Shown: positions 44,804 through 54,967 of the stretch, piece by piece | Position numbering within the stretch: position 1 is the first letter of the stretch | How the letters are laid out: each line of letters opens with the position of its first letter | Source: Haladaptatus caseinilyticus | GTDB taxonomy: Archaea; Halobacteriota; Halobacteria; Halobacteriales; Haladaptataceae | DNA: 64,000 bases | Direction of reading: 5' to 3' | Assembly: GCF_026248685.1 (NCBI RefSeq) | Contig: NZ_CP111036.1 | Location: 992,001-1,056,000, forward strand | Position numbers and translations under genes: made by a program | Notes under the pieces: model-generated | Seen by the model: the letters and a program-made list of their open reading frames with translations, nothing else | Database searches by the model: none | Told to the model about the DNA's origin: nothing

Positions 44804-45196
44804 ATGGACGTACTCGTTCCTATCGACGGTTCCGAGTGTAGTTTTCGCGCATTAGATTTTGCAGTGCAGTTTGCCGGCCAGTTCGACGCGGCGCTTCACG
44901 TCGTTCACTTTTCGGACGAAGCGACGGACGCCACCGACGAAATCCTCACCCGTGCTCGTGAGGTGCTCGAGGAGGGGGGTGTCAAAACGGACCCAGAACT
45001 GGCGACGGACAAACAACTAGAGTTCCGACCATCGGAGCGTGTCGGCGAAAACGTACTCAAGATGGTGGAAAAGAACGGATACGATCACGTCATCATGGGT
45101 CACCACGAGTCGGGGACCATCGATCGGGCCATCCTTGGAAGTGCTGCCGAGACTATCGTCCGAGCCGAAAAAGTACCAGTAACTATCGTTCCATAG
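44804..45196 (+). CDS. universal stress protein UspA family
   Basis: A 130-residue alpha/beta protein. MDVLVPIDGSECSFRAL and the nucleotide-binding loop MGHHESGTIDRAILGSAAETIV (G-x2-G-x9-GS type) are diagnostic and suggest ATP binding. It is a cytoplasmic stress or regulatory protein without a clear target. The last 14 bases overlap the convergent gene. Confidence 0.9.
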   Translation: MDVLVPIDGSECSFRALDFAVQFAGQFDAALHVVHFSDEATDATDEILTRAREVLEEGGVKTDPELATDKQLEFRPSERVGENVLKMVEKNGYDHVIMGHHESGTIDRAILGSAAETIVRAEKVPVTIVP

Positions 45197-45416
45197 GAAA
45201 CAGCGCCCGACGAAGGCGAGAATCGGAATCTCGCGGGTAGTCGAACCAGTTCAGCGCCTGCGCGATGTCGGGGTCGAAATCGGCCGGAAGGCGGTTGTCG
45301 GGAACGTCGTGCTGTGGGTCTCCGTACAGTTCCTGTTCACTCGCTTGTCCGGACGTTTCGTGCTGTGGCTTGCCGTATAGCTCCTCAGCGACCGACCCGT
45401 CGTCATCATCCTGCAT
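45183..45416 (-). CDS. small acidic protein with two LYGxPQH repeats
   Basis: A 77-residue, very acidic protein. The segment ELYGKPQHETSG is repeated as ELYGDPQHDVPD 20 residues later, followed by DFDPDIAQALNWFDYPRDSDSRL. Family not recognised. The ATG at 45416 (MQDDDDGS) is chosen; an ATG at 45434 would add six residues. The tail overlaps uspA by 14 bp on the opposite strand. The clear internal repeat and composition support a real protein. Confidence 0.6.
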   Translation of the reverse strand: MQDDDDGSVAEELYGKPQHETSGQASEQELYGDPQHDVPDNRLPADFDPDIAQALNWFDYPRDSDSRLRRALFPMER

Positions 45417-45610
45417 CGTGGGCCGAGGTAACATGGTTTACTCTCGTTTGGGTAAATCGACGTGGAGCCTATAATGTGGATTGACCGTTCAGGCCGTTTA
45501 CGCGTGGTCATCCGACCCATTCTTCGGGGAACGGACCCGTTTTAGGCCGACTCGGTCGGGTGTGTGTCTATATCACACATACATCGACGCTGTCCCTCAG
45601 TAAGCAATGC

Positions 45611-47980
45611 TTACGAGTCGTACTCCTCAGCAACGACTTCACGGATACGATCAGCAGTGACTTCGCCGACGCCCTGCGCTTCCATAAGTTCGTCTTTCTC
45701 CGCAGTCATCACTGCTTGAACCGTTCCGAACGTCTCCAACAACGAACGAGCGGTGACCGGGCCGATGTCAGCGATGGAGCCGACAACGTACTCCTGTTGT
45801 TCTGGAAGCGTCTTTGTGTGTTTGTCACCGTGGACCGAAACCTCGCGATCACTCACTTCCTGTTCCCGCGTGGCGATGACTTCGAGCAAGTCAGTTGTAT
45901 CCTTCTCGTCTTCAGTGCGGAGAACACTTGCCCCGAAATCGATCGCCAGCGAGGACAACGCGCCGCGAATCGCGTTGGGATGAACGTTTCTCTGCTCGTA
46001 CAGTCCATCGCCCTCGATGATGACGATCGGCCGGGCGTAGTGACGGTTCATATCGCCGACCTGCTCGAACACGGAGCGGTCCCCACCGACCAACGTGTCG
46101 AGGAAGTCACTCACGGACTTTCGCTCCACGACGACTCGGTCACTTAGCACGTAGTCACCGACGGCAAGGGTTTCGAGGCGAACGTCCACGCCGTCGCGGG
46201 CGGAGAGATCACGGGCGATGTTCGCGTCGAGTTCGCGCTGGTCGGCGACGATTTCGACGTTTTCGCTGTTGTCGCGTTTTCGAGCAGTCGCCACGACGCC
46301 GTCCGGTTCGGCCGCGTTCTTCGCCTCCGAGTTTGCGTTCGACGTCTCGAACTCCTGTAAACCATGGCTGACCTCGTCGGTGCCGTCGGTATCGAAATCA
46401 CCCAACGTCTGTTGTGATTGGTCGAGTTCCTCCTCGACCTCCATGGCGACACCTTTCAGTTTCCGTAGCTCCTCTTCCATCTCGTCCTCCCGTCGCTTCG
46501 AAATCCAGAAGTACGCCTCGTCGCGGGTATCTTCGGCGAGGAGCACCACTACCTGTCCCTGCGCCTGTCGTCCAGTTCGTCCCTTCCGCTGAATCGAACG
46601 AACCGCGGTCGGGACGGGTTCGTAAAACAGGACCAAATCGACTTCCGGCACGTCCAGGCCTTCCTCCGCGACGGAAGTAGACACCAACACCTCGAACTCG
46701 CCGGCACGGAAATTGTCGAGTGCTTCCTGTTGTTGTTTCTGCGTCATACCGTCGCTTCCGTCCTTGTCGCCCTGTCCGACGAACCGTCGAGCATCGAAAT
46801 GCTGACCGAAAAACTCGGTGAGCGTCTCCGCCGTATCGCGCGATTCGGTAAACACGATGATTCGTTGACCACCGTCCACGAGGGTTTGAGCGACGAAAGT
46901 GTGGGCTTTGCGGAATTTCGGATGGCGGTCATCGTACTGTACCGCTTTCCGCATCGCCTCCTGCACCTTCGGCTCCGAAACCATACGTTGGCTCGCCTTC
47001 GACGCCCCCGACGACCGGGCGGAGTTTCGCTGCCGTTCGAAATACCGCCGAAGCGATTCGACACTCTGGGTTTCGGCGAGTTCGACTGCCCGGCGAAGTT
47101 TCATCACCTCCGCGTGTGCGGACATTCCCTTGTATCCCTCCGACTGGTCGTTGTCGATGAGCTTTTGCAGCTGACCTCGAACTTTGTTCAGATCCTTCTG
47201 CGATATATCCGGACGCGTGGTGTTGACGACGCCGAGTTGTTTCAGTCGCTCCAGTCGGTCCGAGATGACTTCGTTCAGCGCGTCTCGAATCTCGATGATC
47301 TCGTCCGGGAGTTGGACGCGAACCCATTCGACGTCGGTGTCGTGCGTATAGGTCGAAACGTCGCTGTCCTCCTCGGTCATCACTTCGACTTCGTGGAGGC
47401 CCAGATTTTCACACACCTCCAGAATCGACTCCTTATCGCCACCCGGCGACGCGCTCATTCCAGTGACGAGCGGGTCGTTTGCGTCCGTGTGATAGCGTTC
47501 GGCGATATAGTTGTACGCGTAGTCGCCGGTCGCTCGATGACATTCGTCGAAGGTGATGTGCGTGACCGGCCCGAGGTCGATACGCCCGCCGACGAGGTCG
47601 TTTTCCACGACCTGTGGCGTTGCGATGATGATCGTCGAAGAATCCCACAATTTCGAGCGTTCGTCCGGGCGCACCTCGCCAGTAAACACGACGATTTCCT
47701 CGTCCGGAACAGACAACGCCTCCCGATAGAAATCCGCGTGCTGGTTGACCAGCGGTTTCGTCGGCGCGAGGAGGAGCGATTTACCGCCGACTTCGTTCAG
47801 ACGCTCCGCCGTGACGAGCAGGCTGACCGTCGTCTTCCCCAGTCCAGTGGGGAGACAAACCAGCGTATGGTCGTTACGTGCGGTGCCCGCGAGTTGAATC
47901 TGGTAGAGTCGTCGCTCGATGAACTGCGGCGCGAGATAGGGATGTTCCACGTAGTTCGTTTCAGCGTCCGTGGTCGCCAT
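45611..47980 (-). CDS. hef: Hef helicase-nuclease (FANCM/XPF family)
   Basis: A 789-residue protein acting at stalled replication forks. The N-terminal superfamily 2 helicase has Walker A LPTGLGKTT (Lys49), the DECH box (FDECHRATGDYAY), SASPGG and motif VI QRKGRTGRQAQG. The C-terminal part has an ERCC4 nuclease domain with VVVERKSVSDFLDTL and two helix-hairpin-helix motifs (about 735-785). The helicase and nuclease are fused as in the archaeal Hef of Haloferax and Pyrococcus. It is the only obvious structure-specific nuclease in the window. Confidence 0.95.
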   Translation of the reverse strand: MATTDAETNYVEHPYLAPQFIERRLYQIQLAGTARNDHTLVCLPTGLGKTTVSLLVTAERLNEVGGKSLLLAPTKPLVNQHADFYREALSVPDEEIVVFTGEVRPDERSKLWDSSTIIIATPQVVENDLVGGRIDLGPVTHITFDECHRATGDYAYNYIAERYHTDANDPLVTGMSASPGGDKESILEVCENLGLHEVEVMTEEDSDVSTYTHDTDVEWVRVQLPDEIIEIRDALNEVISDRLERLKQLGVVNTTRPDISQKDLNKVRGQLQKLIDNDQSEGYKGMSAHAEVMKLRRAVELAETQSVESLRRYFERQRNSARSSGASKASQRMVSEPKVQEAMRKAVQYDDRHPKFRKAHTFVAQTLVDGGQRIIVFTESRDTAETLTEFFGQHFDARRFVGQGDKDGSDGMTQKQQQEALDNFRAGEFEVLVSTSVAEEGLDVPEVDLVLFYEPVPTAVRSIQRKGRTGRQAQGQVVVLLAEDTRDEAYFWISKRREDEMEEELRKLKGVAMEVEEELDQSQQTLGDFDTDGTDEVSHGLQEFETSNANSEAKNAAEPDGVVATARKRDNSENVEIVADQRELDANIARDLSARDGVDVRLETLAVGDYVLSDRVVVERKSVSDFLDTLVGGDRSVFEQVGDMNRHYARPIVIIEGDGLYEQRNVHPNAIRGALSSLAIDFGASVLRTEDEKDTTDLLEVIATREQEVSDREVSVHGDKHTKTLPEQQEYVVGSIADIGPVTARSLLETFGTVQAVMTAEKDELMEAQGVGEVTADRIREVVAEEYDS

Positions 47981-48098
47981 TCGTCGTATGGTTTTGTCGT
48001 CATTCGGTTAAAGGGTTCGTGTGGCGGAGTGAAAGTGAACGGCGAAGGTTTATGTGCGATACCGGTACCAACGCCGATGGATGTGAGGACACAGAAAC

Positions 48099-48674
48099 TC
48101 AGACGGTCACGGGAAGATACTGCAATCCGACGAAAATCGCCACCCCAGCACCGATTGGAATCGTGAGGTTGTCGTCGATGACGTAGCCCGCGATAACCGG
48201 TTTCACGCCGTCCGCGAGCGTCGCGGCTATCGCGCCAAGAATTGCTGCCGGAACCGGAAGGCCGAAGATCGATGCGATGGCGAGACAGACAGCGAACGTC
48301 ACGAGCAAGGTATGAACTGCTTTGATACCAAGCTCGCCCGAACCGAGGAGACCGCTGATCGGGTCGGCGATGGTCAGCATGAGCATCGCCGGAATCGCGA
48401 TTTGTGGTTGGAACACCCACGCCGTGACGGTCATTCCGAAAAAGTAGAGGGCGTACCCGGCGAGGTTGTCCTGTTCGTACTCCCGCGTGAGTTCGTCGTA
48501 AATCCGCCAATTCAGTCCCACGAACAGGCGAATGATTTCGAGGACGAGCGCGACCAGCGACCCGAGGACGAGAAGCAAGCGCAACTCCTGCCACGTTACC
48601 AAGTCCAGTAGGTAGAGCGCAGGAAACCCAGTTCCACTGACGTGGACCAGTCGACGCTTGATTTCGCCTGACAC
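48099..48674 (-). CDS. dolichol/phytol kinase-like CTP-dependent membrane enzyme
   Basis: A 191-residue membrane protein with about six helices. The N-terminal KRRLVHVSGTG, the GYALYFFGMTVTAW segment and DPISGLLG, followed by a glycine-rich loop region, match the CdsA/dolichol kinase/phytol kinase superfamily. It probably phosphorylates a polyprenol or acts on a CDP-lipid substrate. It starts 2 bp after glyS. Confidence 0.75.
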   Translation of the reverse strand: MSGEIKRRLVHVSGTGFPALYLLDLVTWQELRLLLVLGSLVALVLEIIRLFVGLNWRIYDELTREYEQDNLAGYALYFFGMTVTAWVFQPQIAIPAMLMLTIADPISGLLGSGELGIKAVHTLLVTFAVCLAIASIFGLPVPAAILGAIAATLADGVKPVIAGYVIDDNLTIPIGAGVAIFVGLQYLPVTV

Positions 48675-48676
48675 GG

Positions 48677-50431
48677 TTACTGGTTTCGAAGCGAGTTTTC
48701 CGTGAGGTCGTCGAACGAGATTTCGCCAGCTTTGAGCGACGAGAGGAGGTCGGGTAAATCGGCAACGGGGACCCGCCGTTGTTCCGTCGAATCGCGTTCA
48801 CGGAGCGTCACGGTGTCGTCTTCGAGACCCTCGTAGTCAACCGTCACACAGAACGGCGTCCCGACTTCGTCCTGCCGACGATAGCGTCGGCCGATGTTGC
48901 CGGAGTCGTCGTACGTCACGTCGAAACCATCCTTCCGCAGGTCGGTGGCGATTTCGCGTGCGGTCTCACCCATGCCGTCTTTGTCCATCAGCGGGAACAC
49001 GCCGACCGTGGTCGGTGCGAGTTCGGGTTCGAGCGCCAGACGGGTTCGGGTCTCGCCTTCGACTTCGTCCTGTTCGTATGCGTGGACGAGAACGGTGTAG
49101 AGGGCACGACCGACGCCGATGGAGGGTTCGATGACATGCGGCATGATGTGTTCGCCGGACTCTTTGATCTCCTCGACGGTGAAGCCGGTTTTCTCGACCG
49201 GAATCGTGTGCGACTCGCCGTTGGCTTCGACGGTGACTTCGTCATCGTCGAACGCCGATCGGTCCCGCTCGGCGAGGGTCTGGAGCGCGTCGGCGATGTC
49301 GCCTGCAGCACCGCCGAATTCAGGCCCGAGATAGCTCATGTCTGGGTCTACAGTCGCACGTTCGACCACCTTTGGCTCGTCGTACTGTCGGAAGACGGTG
49401 AAATCCTCATCGGAGTACTCGCCGTGTTTCGAGAGGTCGTAGTCGCTTCGGTCGGAGATACCGGCGAGTTCGATCCAGTCACCGTCGATTTCACCCTCGG
49501 CGTCCCAGCAGTCACTCGCATAGTGGGCACGCTCACCCGCGAGGTGCTGTCGGAACCGGAATCGATTCATATCGATCCCGATTCGCTCGTACCACTCCTG
49601 GGCGACACCGACGTAGTAGGCGACCCAATCGCTGGCGATGATGCCCTCCTCGACTGCCTCGCCGACCGTCGTATCGAGATATCTGCCCTCGTCGTCCTGT
49701 TGTTCGGGAGCCGAATAGAGCCTCACTTCCACGTCTTCAACGCGGTGAAGCGGGGGTTCGTCCTCCTCGGGGTCGATGAAGTGTTCCAACTCGGCTTGCG
49801 TGAACTCGCGAACGCGAACGATGGATTTCCGGGGGCTGATTTCGTTCCGATACGCTTTGCCGATTTGCGTAATACCGAACGGAAGCCGGTTGCGAGCGTA
49901 TTCTTTGAGTCGTGGGAACTCCACGAAGATACCTTGTGCCGTCTCCGGGCGGAGATAGCCCGATTGGCCGGAACCGGGGCCGATATCGGTCTGAAACATG
50001 AGGTTGAAATCCTCGACCGGTTCGCCCGCCAATGGAGTGTCGCAGGTCGGGCAGTGGAGGTCGTGTTCCGCGATGAGGTCGCCGACTTCGTCCAGCGGAA
50101 AGCTTTCCGCGTCCTCGATGTCCGTGTTGTCCTCGATGAGATGGTCCGCGCGGTGACTTTCGCCACATTCCGGACATTCGACGAGCATATCGTCGAAACC
50201 GTCCAAGTGGCCGGACGCTTCGAAAACTGGTTCCGGCATGATCGTCGGTGCCTCGATTTCGCGGTGGCCTTCCTGTACTTGGAAGCGGTCACGCCACGAA
50301 TCCTCGATGTTGCGTTTTAGCGCAGCACCCTGCGGGCCGTAAACGTAGAAGCCCGAAACGCCGCCGTACGGCTCCGCGGCCTGAAAGAAATAGCCGCGTC
50401 GTTTGGCGAGTTCGACTAGTTCACCGCTCAT
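48677..50431 (-). CDS. glyS: glycyl-tRNA synthetase (archaeal/eukaryotic type)
   Basis: A 584-residue class II enzyme that charges tRNA-Gly. FFQAAEPYGGVSGFYVYGPQG is the N-terminal signature. A zinc site is formed by ECPECGES and HCPTCDTP (about 85-90 and 130-135). Motif 2 is in FNLMFQTDIGPG...GYLRPETAQGIFVEF and motif 3 in VIEPSIGVGRALYTVL. The anticodon-binding domain is C-terminal. It overlaps the CBS gene by 4 bp. Confidence 0.97.
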   Translation of the reverse strand: MSGELVELAKRRGYFFQAAEPYGGVSGFYVYGPQGAALKRNIEDSWRDRFQVQEGHREIEAPTIMPEPVFEASGHLDGFDDMLVECPECGESHRADHLIEDNTDIEDAESFPLDEVGDLIAEHDLHCPTCDTPLAGEPVEDFNLMFQTDIGPGSGQSGYLRPETAQGIFVEFPRLKEYARNRLPFGITQIGKAYRNEISPRKSIVRVREFTQAELEHFIDPEEDEPPLHRVEDVEVRLYSAPEQQDDEGRYLDTTVGEAVEEGIIASDWVAYYVGVAQEWYERIGIDMNRFRFRQHLAGERAHYASDCWDAEGEIDGDWIELAGISDRSDYDLSKHGEYSDEDFTVFRQYDEPKVVERATVDPDMSYLGPEFGGAAGDIADALQTLAERDRSAFDDDEVTVEANGESHTIPVEKTGFTVEEIKESGEHIMPHVIEPSIGVGRALYTVLVHAYEQDEVEGETRTRLALEPELAPTTVGVFPLMDKDGMGETAREIATDLRKDGFDVTYDDSGNIGRRYRRQDEVGTPFCVTVDYEGLEDDTVTLRERDSTEQRRVPVADLPDLLSSLKAGEISFDDLTENSLRNQ

Positions 50432-51276
50432 TTGAGTGCCTCCAGCAGATTCACGTCCCGGACGATACCGACGAGTTGGTCGCCGCTGACGAGCGGGATT
50501 TGTTCGATATCGTTGTTCAGCATCATCTGAGACACCTCTCGAGCGGTTTTACGCTTCGTGACGTTGACGACGTTTTCGGTCATGAACTCCCGGACCGGTG
50601 CGGACGGAATCTCCACGTTTCGTGTCGGGATGTAGCTGTTGCCGACCGATTTGATTCCCTCCCACATCCATTCGTCGTCCTCGTTGGCGATACTTCCACC
50701 AGTGTCGTCCTCGCCCTCGACCACGCGGGCCACTTCGATGATATCAACTTCGGTGAGAATCCCATCCATCTCACCCTCCTTATCGAGGACGACCGCGTAG
50801 GGAACGTTCGCGTAGAAGATTTCCCGTTCGGCGACCGTCAGCGGCGAGTCAACGTAGCAGGTGTTGACGTCCGTGTTGGCCAACGTACCGACTTCGGTAT
50901 CGCCATCCGCTTCGCCCTCGGCGATCGCTCGAACGACGTCAGTAACGGTGACGATTCCTTCGAGTTCGCCGTCCACGACCGGAACACGGCGGATTTGCTC
51001 TTTCAACATCAGTTCGGCGACTTCTTCCACGGTAGCGTCCTGCGTCGTCGTCGCGACATCGCGCATGAGTAGCGCGAGTTGATCTTCATCCGGATTTTCG
51101 ATGAGGTCATCGCGGGAGATGAGACCACGATACCGTTCGCCCTCATCGGTCTGTTTGACGACCGGGACGGAAGAAAACGAGCGCTCCTGAAGGTATTCGA
51201 GTACGTCGTCGCGCGTACCCGGAAGCTCGACAGTAACGACGTCGGACCGGGGTGTCATCGCTTCGGCAACGTTCAT
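50428..51276 (-). CDS. protein with four CBS domains
   Basis: A 282-residue protein with four tandem CBS repeats (about 1-60, 62-130, 140-200, 220-280). Repeated turns of the form VPVV.GELEGIVTVTDV and the last repeat's EIPSAPVREFMTENVVNV are visible. There is no attached enzyme domain. Such proteins bind adenine nucleotides and act as energy sensors for partners; the partner is unknown. ATG at 51276. Its stop overlaps the glyS start by 4 bp, suggesting joint control. Confidence 0.85.
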   Translation of the reverse strand: MNVAEAMTPRSDVVTVELPGTRDDVLEYLQERSFSSVPVVKQTDEGERYRGLISRDDLIENPDEDQLALLMRDVATTTQDATVEEVAELMLKEQIRRVPVVDGELEGIVTVTDVVRAIAEGEADGDTEVGTLANTDVNTCYVDSPLTVAEREIFYANVPYAVVLDKEGEMDGILTEVDIIEVARVVEGEDDTGGSIANEDDEWMWEGIKSVGNSYIPTRNVEIPSAPVREFMTENVVNVTKRKTAREVSQMMLNNDIEQIPLVSGDQLVGIVRDVNLLEALK

Positions 51277-51408
51277 ACGCGCCGAATACGGTTTCACCCT
51301 TCTTGTACCCTGCGAAGCGTGCAGTCACGAGGGAGGGAGGCGTTTAAATAGTCACGACGGCACAGCGAACAGAAACGACAGAAACGTCGGGAAAAGGGAG
51401 GCAGTACG

Positions 51409-51984
51409 CTACTCCTCGTCGTCGTGATGATCGCCGACACGTGGTTCTGGGGCGTAGTTGTCGTACTTTTCCGGATTCGGGAAGAACTTGGTGTAGTCGT
51501 CATGGCGGAACGACCCGAGAACGGTCCCGTCGATTGTCTGGACGTGACTGTACATTTCGTCCTCGCGCTTCGCCGTTTTCACGAGTGCTGGGGCGTGCAT
51601 CATCTCGTAGGTCCCTGCGATGAGAATCACGGTGTCGGTATCGGGGTCGAGATACTGCGTCAACATGAATACTCGCGACGACATTTCCTGTCTGAAAACC
51701 TGATAGGAAGGGAACGTTCCCGCTTCGACTGCTTCGCTGAACTCGTCGGCATGGTTGTCCGGAATGACGTAGACGAAACCGAATCGGTCCGTTCTTCCCG
51801 CTTCCGTATTTTCAGGAGCGGTATGACTGGCTGCAATCCGGATGACGTTCCAGCCTTCCTCTTCGAGGTCCGCCGCCATCGCCTCCATATCGTCGAGCGT
51901 TCGCTGCCACGCCCCCTTCTCCACGTCCGCGTTGGCCGCGATACGCTCGGCGTAATCAGTATCCTCGTCACCGATTTCTGGCAT
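51409..51984 (-). CDS. conserved haloarchaeal protein of unknown function
   Basis: A 191-residue acidic soluble protein beginning MPEIGDEDTDYAERIAANAD, with a central helix-strand region (RTLDDMEAMAADLEEEGW; FGFVYVIPDNHADEF; VILIAGTYEMMHAPALV). Family not firmly identified; a haloarchaeal DUF is likely. No catalytic motif seen. It lies in tandem between the CBS gene and the dpp operon's last gene. Confidence 0.65.
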   Translation of the reverse strand: MPEIGDEDTDYAERIAANADVEKGAWQRTLDDMEAMAADLEEEGWNVIRIAASHTAPENTEAGRTDRFGFVYVIPDNHADEFSEAVEAGTFPSYQVFRQEMSSRVFMLTQYLDPDTDTVILIAGTYEMMHAPALVKTAKREDEMYSHVQTIDGTVLGSFRHDDYTKFFPNPEKYDNYAPEPRVGDHHDDEE

Positions 51985-52104
51985 ACAGCCATGTCAGGTG
52001 TCGAAGCGGTAAAAACTGTTGCTACAACCCTACACCGACCGATCGTATCCAGCACAGCAACCGGACGCGTAGCGACACGGAAGAGCCACAACCGGCATGG
52101 ACAG

Positions 52105-52557
52105 CTACATGCCGACGCCGAACACCGTCTCCATAACGAACGATGTCGCTAACACTGCGAAGCTAGCGATCAGCAGTTTCGTCGTCGAAGGGAGCCGTTG
52201 CTCCGGCGGAATGGAATAGCGGGAGAGCGGTGGGATGCGTTGTACCGCAGTTTGGAACCGAGTCTCTTCCCGTGAGCCGATGACCTCCCCCCGAGCATCG
52301 TTGCGGACGACTTCGACGTCACCATCGCCAGTCTTTCTGACGTCCCACGGTGGGTCGGGGAGCATTTGGAACGTCGCGTAGCCGAAGAGCAAAAATCCGA
52401 TAAGAAAGAGGAAGTATTTCACACCGACGAGGTCGCTCCCGAGCGAAAAGCTCACCAAAACGCCGAGGACGAACACGACACCAGTCACTGCCATCGCGTA
52501 GACGAACGCATCGAGCAACTGTCGAACCCGCGGGGGGGACTGGTTCGTCTCGACCAT
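52105..52557 (-). CDS. membrane protein at the end of the dpp operon
   Basis: A 150-residue protein with three membrane helices (about 14-36, 44-64 and 128-147) and an exposed 60-residue loop. It starts on the last base of the dppF stop codon (one-base overlap), so it is translated with the transporter. Its role is unknown; an assembly or quality-control partner is a guess. I recall relatives as a haloarchaeal DUF family but cannot name it with confidence. Confidence 0.65.
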   Translation of the reverse strand: MVETNQSPPRVRQLLDAFVYAMAVTGVVFVLGVLVSFSLGSDLVGVKYFLFLIGFLLFGYATFQMLPDPPWDVRKTGDGDVEVVRNDARGEVIGSREETRFQTAVQRIPPLSRYSIPPEQRLPSTTKLLIASFAVLATSFVMETVFGVGM

Positions 52558-53894
52558 TACCGCATCGTGTAAGGTGTGAACTCGTCAGGCTCTTCGTAGT
52601 CGTCCAAATGTCGGTGACAGTGGCTGAAGCGACCGGTGTCGCTCACCACGTTGTCGTCCGGGTTCTCCGAATCACAGACGCTTCCGAACACGTCGCGGAG
52701 GTACTCGCGGGCCTGCTCGTCGTCGTTGTTTTCGATATACCCGGCCGCCTCGTCGATGTGCTTTTCGACCGCTCGCGGCACGTCGAACTCGCCGAACAGT
52801 TCCTGGCGAATCTCGCCGATGTCGGAAAAGCGCGTCTCCATGCCGAGAACTTCTTTCAGTTGGTCGGTCATCGACCGCTCGGCGCGCGAGCGTTCACGCA
52901 CGACTTCCCGGAACACTTCGATGGCGATCCAGAGATCGTCGTCGATGGTTTGGAACTCCTCCGGACGGATCTTCATCGGGCAGCGCGTGCTGAACGGACA
53001 GCCTTTCGGCGGGTCCCGCGGACTCGGCGGCGTGCCACGGAGAGTGATTCGGTCGCCACTCGACGTCGGGTCGGGGTCGGGTATCGCCGATAGGAGCGAA
53101 ATCGTGTACGGGTTCTTCGGATTGTCGAACAGTTCTTCGGCCTCACCGAGTTCCATGATGTGTCCGAGATACATCACCGCCACGCGGTCACAGATGTGCC
53201 GAACGACCGAGAGGTCGTGAGCGATGAACAGATACGTCAGGCCGAACTCCTCCTGCAAGTCTTCGAGCAGGTTGAGAATCTGGGCCTGTACGGACACGTC
53301 CAGCGCGGACACCGGTTCGTCCAGCACGATGAACTCGGGTTCGAGTGCGAGTGCTCGCGCGATACCGATTCGCTGGCGCTGACCGCCGGAGAACTGGTGG
53401 GGATACCGGTAGTAGTGTTCCGGTTGCAGACCGACCACGTCCAGCAGTTCTCGAACGTGCTGTCTGCGCTCCCGCGGCGTCTTCCAATCGTGAACGTCCA
53501 GCGGTTCGCGGATGATTTCACCGACCGTCATCCGGTCGTTGAGGCTGGATTCGGGGTCCTGGAACACCATCTGGCTGTTTCGCCGCCAGTTTTTGAGATC
53601 GTCGCCGGAGAGTTCGGTGATATCAGTTCCGTCGAACAAAACCTCCCCATCGGTCGCATTCTCCAGTTGGATGAGCGTCCGTCCGAGCGTCGATTTGCCA
53701 CAGCCGGATTCGCCGACCAATCCCAGCGTCTCACCGCGTTTGATATCGAACGAAATACCGTCAACTGCTTTGACGGGGGTCGAGTCAACGAGTCCACCTT
53801 CGCCGTAGTAAGTTTTCAGATTATTGACCTCTACGAGCGTCTCACCCTCTTCGACGGTGACTGACTCGGCTTCAGCCTGCTGTACTTTGCTCAT
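52557..53894 (-). CDS. dppF: peptide ABC importer ATP-binding protein (DppF/OppF type)
   Basis: A 445-residue ATPase. Walker [12 protein letters not shown] (about 63-73), [16 protein letters not shown], signature [15 protein letters not shown] and Walker [13 protein letters not shown] are typical. The DppF-type C-terminal cysteine region ([13 protein letters not shown]) can hold an iron-sulfur or zinc site. A long acidic C-terminal extension of about 120 residues is typical of haloarchaeal versions. It overlaps dppD by 4 bp. Confidence 0.93.
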   Translation of the reverse strand: MSKVQQAEAESVTVEEGETLVEVNNLKTYYGEGGLVDSTPVKAVDGISFDIKRGETLGLVGESGCGKSTLGRTLIQLENATDGEVLFDGTDITELSGDDLKNWRRNSQMVFQDPESSLNDRMTVGEIIREPLDVHDWKTPRERRQHVRELLDVVGLQPEHYYRYPHQFSGGQRQRIGIARALALEPEFIVLDEPVSALDVSVQAQILNLLEDLQEEFGLTYLFIAHDLSVVRHICDRVAVMYLGHIMELGEAEELFDNPKNPYTISLLSAIPDPDPTSSGDRITLRGTPPSPRDPPKGCPFSTRCPMKIRPEEFQTIDDDLWIAIEVFREVVRERSRAERSMTDQLKEVLGMETRFSDIGEIRQELFGEFDVPRAVEKHIDEAAGYIENNDDEQAREYLRDVFGSVCDSENPDDNVVSDTGRFSHCHRHLDDYEEPDEFTPYTMR

Positions 53895-54967
53895 AGTTCC
53901 TCCTCGCTGTCGGTTGCTGCGTCTCGATGCATATCGATTGCCTGTTTCTGTGATACATCTTCGGGATACAGTAGGCACGCCGCGGTGTGGTCGTCCGTAT
54001 CTTCGTCAACCGCGAGCGACACCGGATGTACCGTGTCACATTCGGCGAACGCTTTGGGACACCGAGGTGCGAACCGGCAGTAGGTCGCCGGTTCGTTCGG
54101 CGTCGGCACGTCCCCCTCGATGGTTTCGAGGCGGTCCACGTTCGGGTTGCTCCCGGGAATACTTCGCAAGAGTCCCTGTGTGTACGGATGGCGTGGGTTC
54201 TCGAACAGTTCGACGACCGGTGCGCTTTCGACGATTTCGCCGGCGTACATCACGTTCACACGGTCCGCGATTTCGGCGATAACGCCCATATCGTGGGTAA
54301 TGAACATGATCGCGAGGTCCCGCTCTTCTTGGAGTTCGTCCAAGAGTTCGAGAATCTGGGCTTGAATCGTCACGTCCAGCGCCGTCGTCGGTTCGTCACA
54401 GATGAGCAGTTCGGGATCACACGCCAGCGCCATCGCGATGACAGCACGCTGACGCATCCCGCCGGAGAACTCGTGTGGATACTCCTTGACCCGTCGGGAA
54501 GCGTCCGGAATCCCGACGGCTTCGAGCAGGTTGATCGCTTCCTTGGTTGCCTCGTTCCCGCTGAGACCTTGATGGAGTTTCAACGATTCTTTGATCTGGT
54601 TGCCGACGGTGTAGACGGGGTTGAGGCTCGTCAGTGGGTCCTGGAACACCATCGCGATGTCGCCGCCGCGAATCTCGCGGTACTCCTTTTCCGACTTCGA
54701 GGTCAGTTCCTCGCCGTCGAATTCGATACTGCCACCGAGAATCCGACCCGGAGATTTGACGAGACCCATGATGGTGCGCGCAGTGACGCTCTTTCCGGAC
54801 CCGGATTCACCGACGATACCGACCGTCTCGCCGCGTTCGATGTCGAACGAGACGCCGTCACAGGCGCGGATTACTTCCTTGTCCGTGAAGAACGCGGTCT
54901 GGAGGTTCCGTACCTGCAGGATGGCGTCCTCACGGGTCGCCGATTCGGAATATTCACTCGACGCCAT
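53891..54967 (-). CDS. dppD: peptide ABC importer ATP-binding protein (DppD/OppD type)
   Basis: A 358-residue ATPase with Walker [33 protein letters not shown], signature [15 protein letters not shown], Walker [12 protein letters not shown] and the C-terminal [15 protein letters not shown] cysteine cluster. It forms a heterodimer with DppF to power oligopeptide import. Overlaps dppC by one base and dppF by four. Confidence 0.93.
   Translation of the reverse strand: MASSEYSESATREDAILQVRNLQTAFFTDKEVIRACDGVSFDIERGETVGIVGESGSGKSVTARTIMGLVKSPGRILGGSIEFDGEELTSKSEKEYREIRGGDIAMVFQDPLTSLNPVYTVGNQIKESLKLHQGLSGNEATKEAINLLEAVGIPDASRRVKEYPHEFSGGMRQRAVIAMALACDPELLICDEPTTALDVTIQAQILELLDELQEERDLAIMFITHDMGVIAEIADRVNVMYAGEIVESAPVVELFENPRHPYTQGLLRSIPGSNPNVDRLETIEGDVPTPNEPATYCRFAPRCPKAFAECDTVHPVSLAVDEDTDDHTAACLLYPEDVSQKQAIDMHRDAATDSEEEL

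Noticed and set aside
45558-45585. TGTGTG-CACACA palindrome before the end of hef
   Set aside because: Short alternating sequence that can arise by chance; not placed at a gene start.
48779-50320. 513-codon plus-strand frame opposite glyS
   Set aside because: Antisense shadow of glycyl-tRNA synthetase with no family signature.
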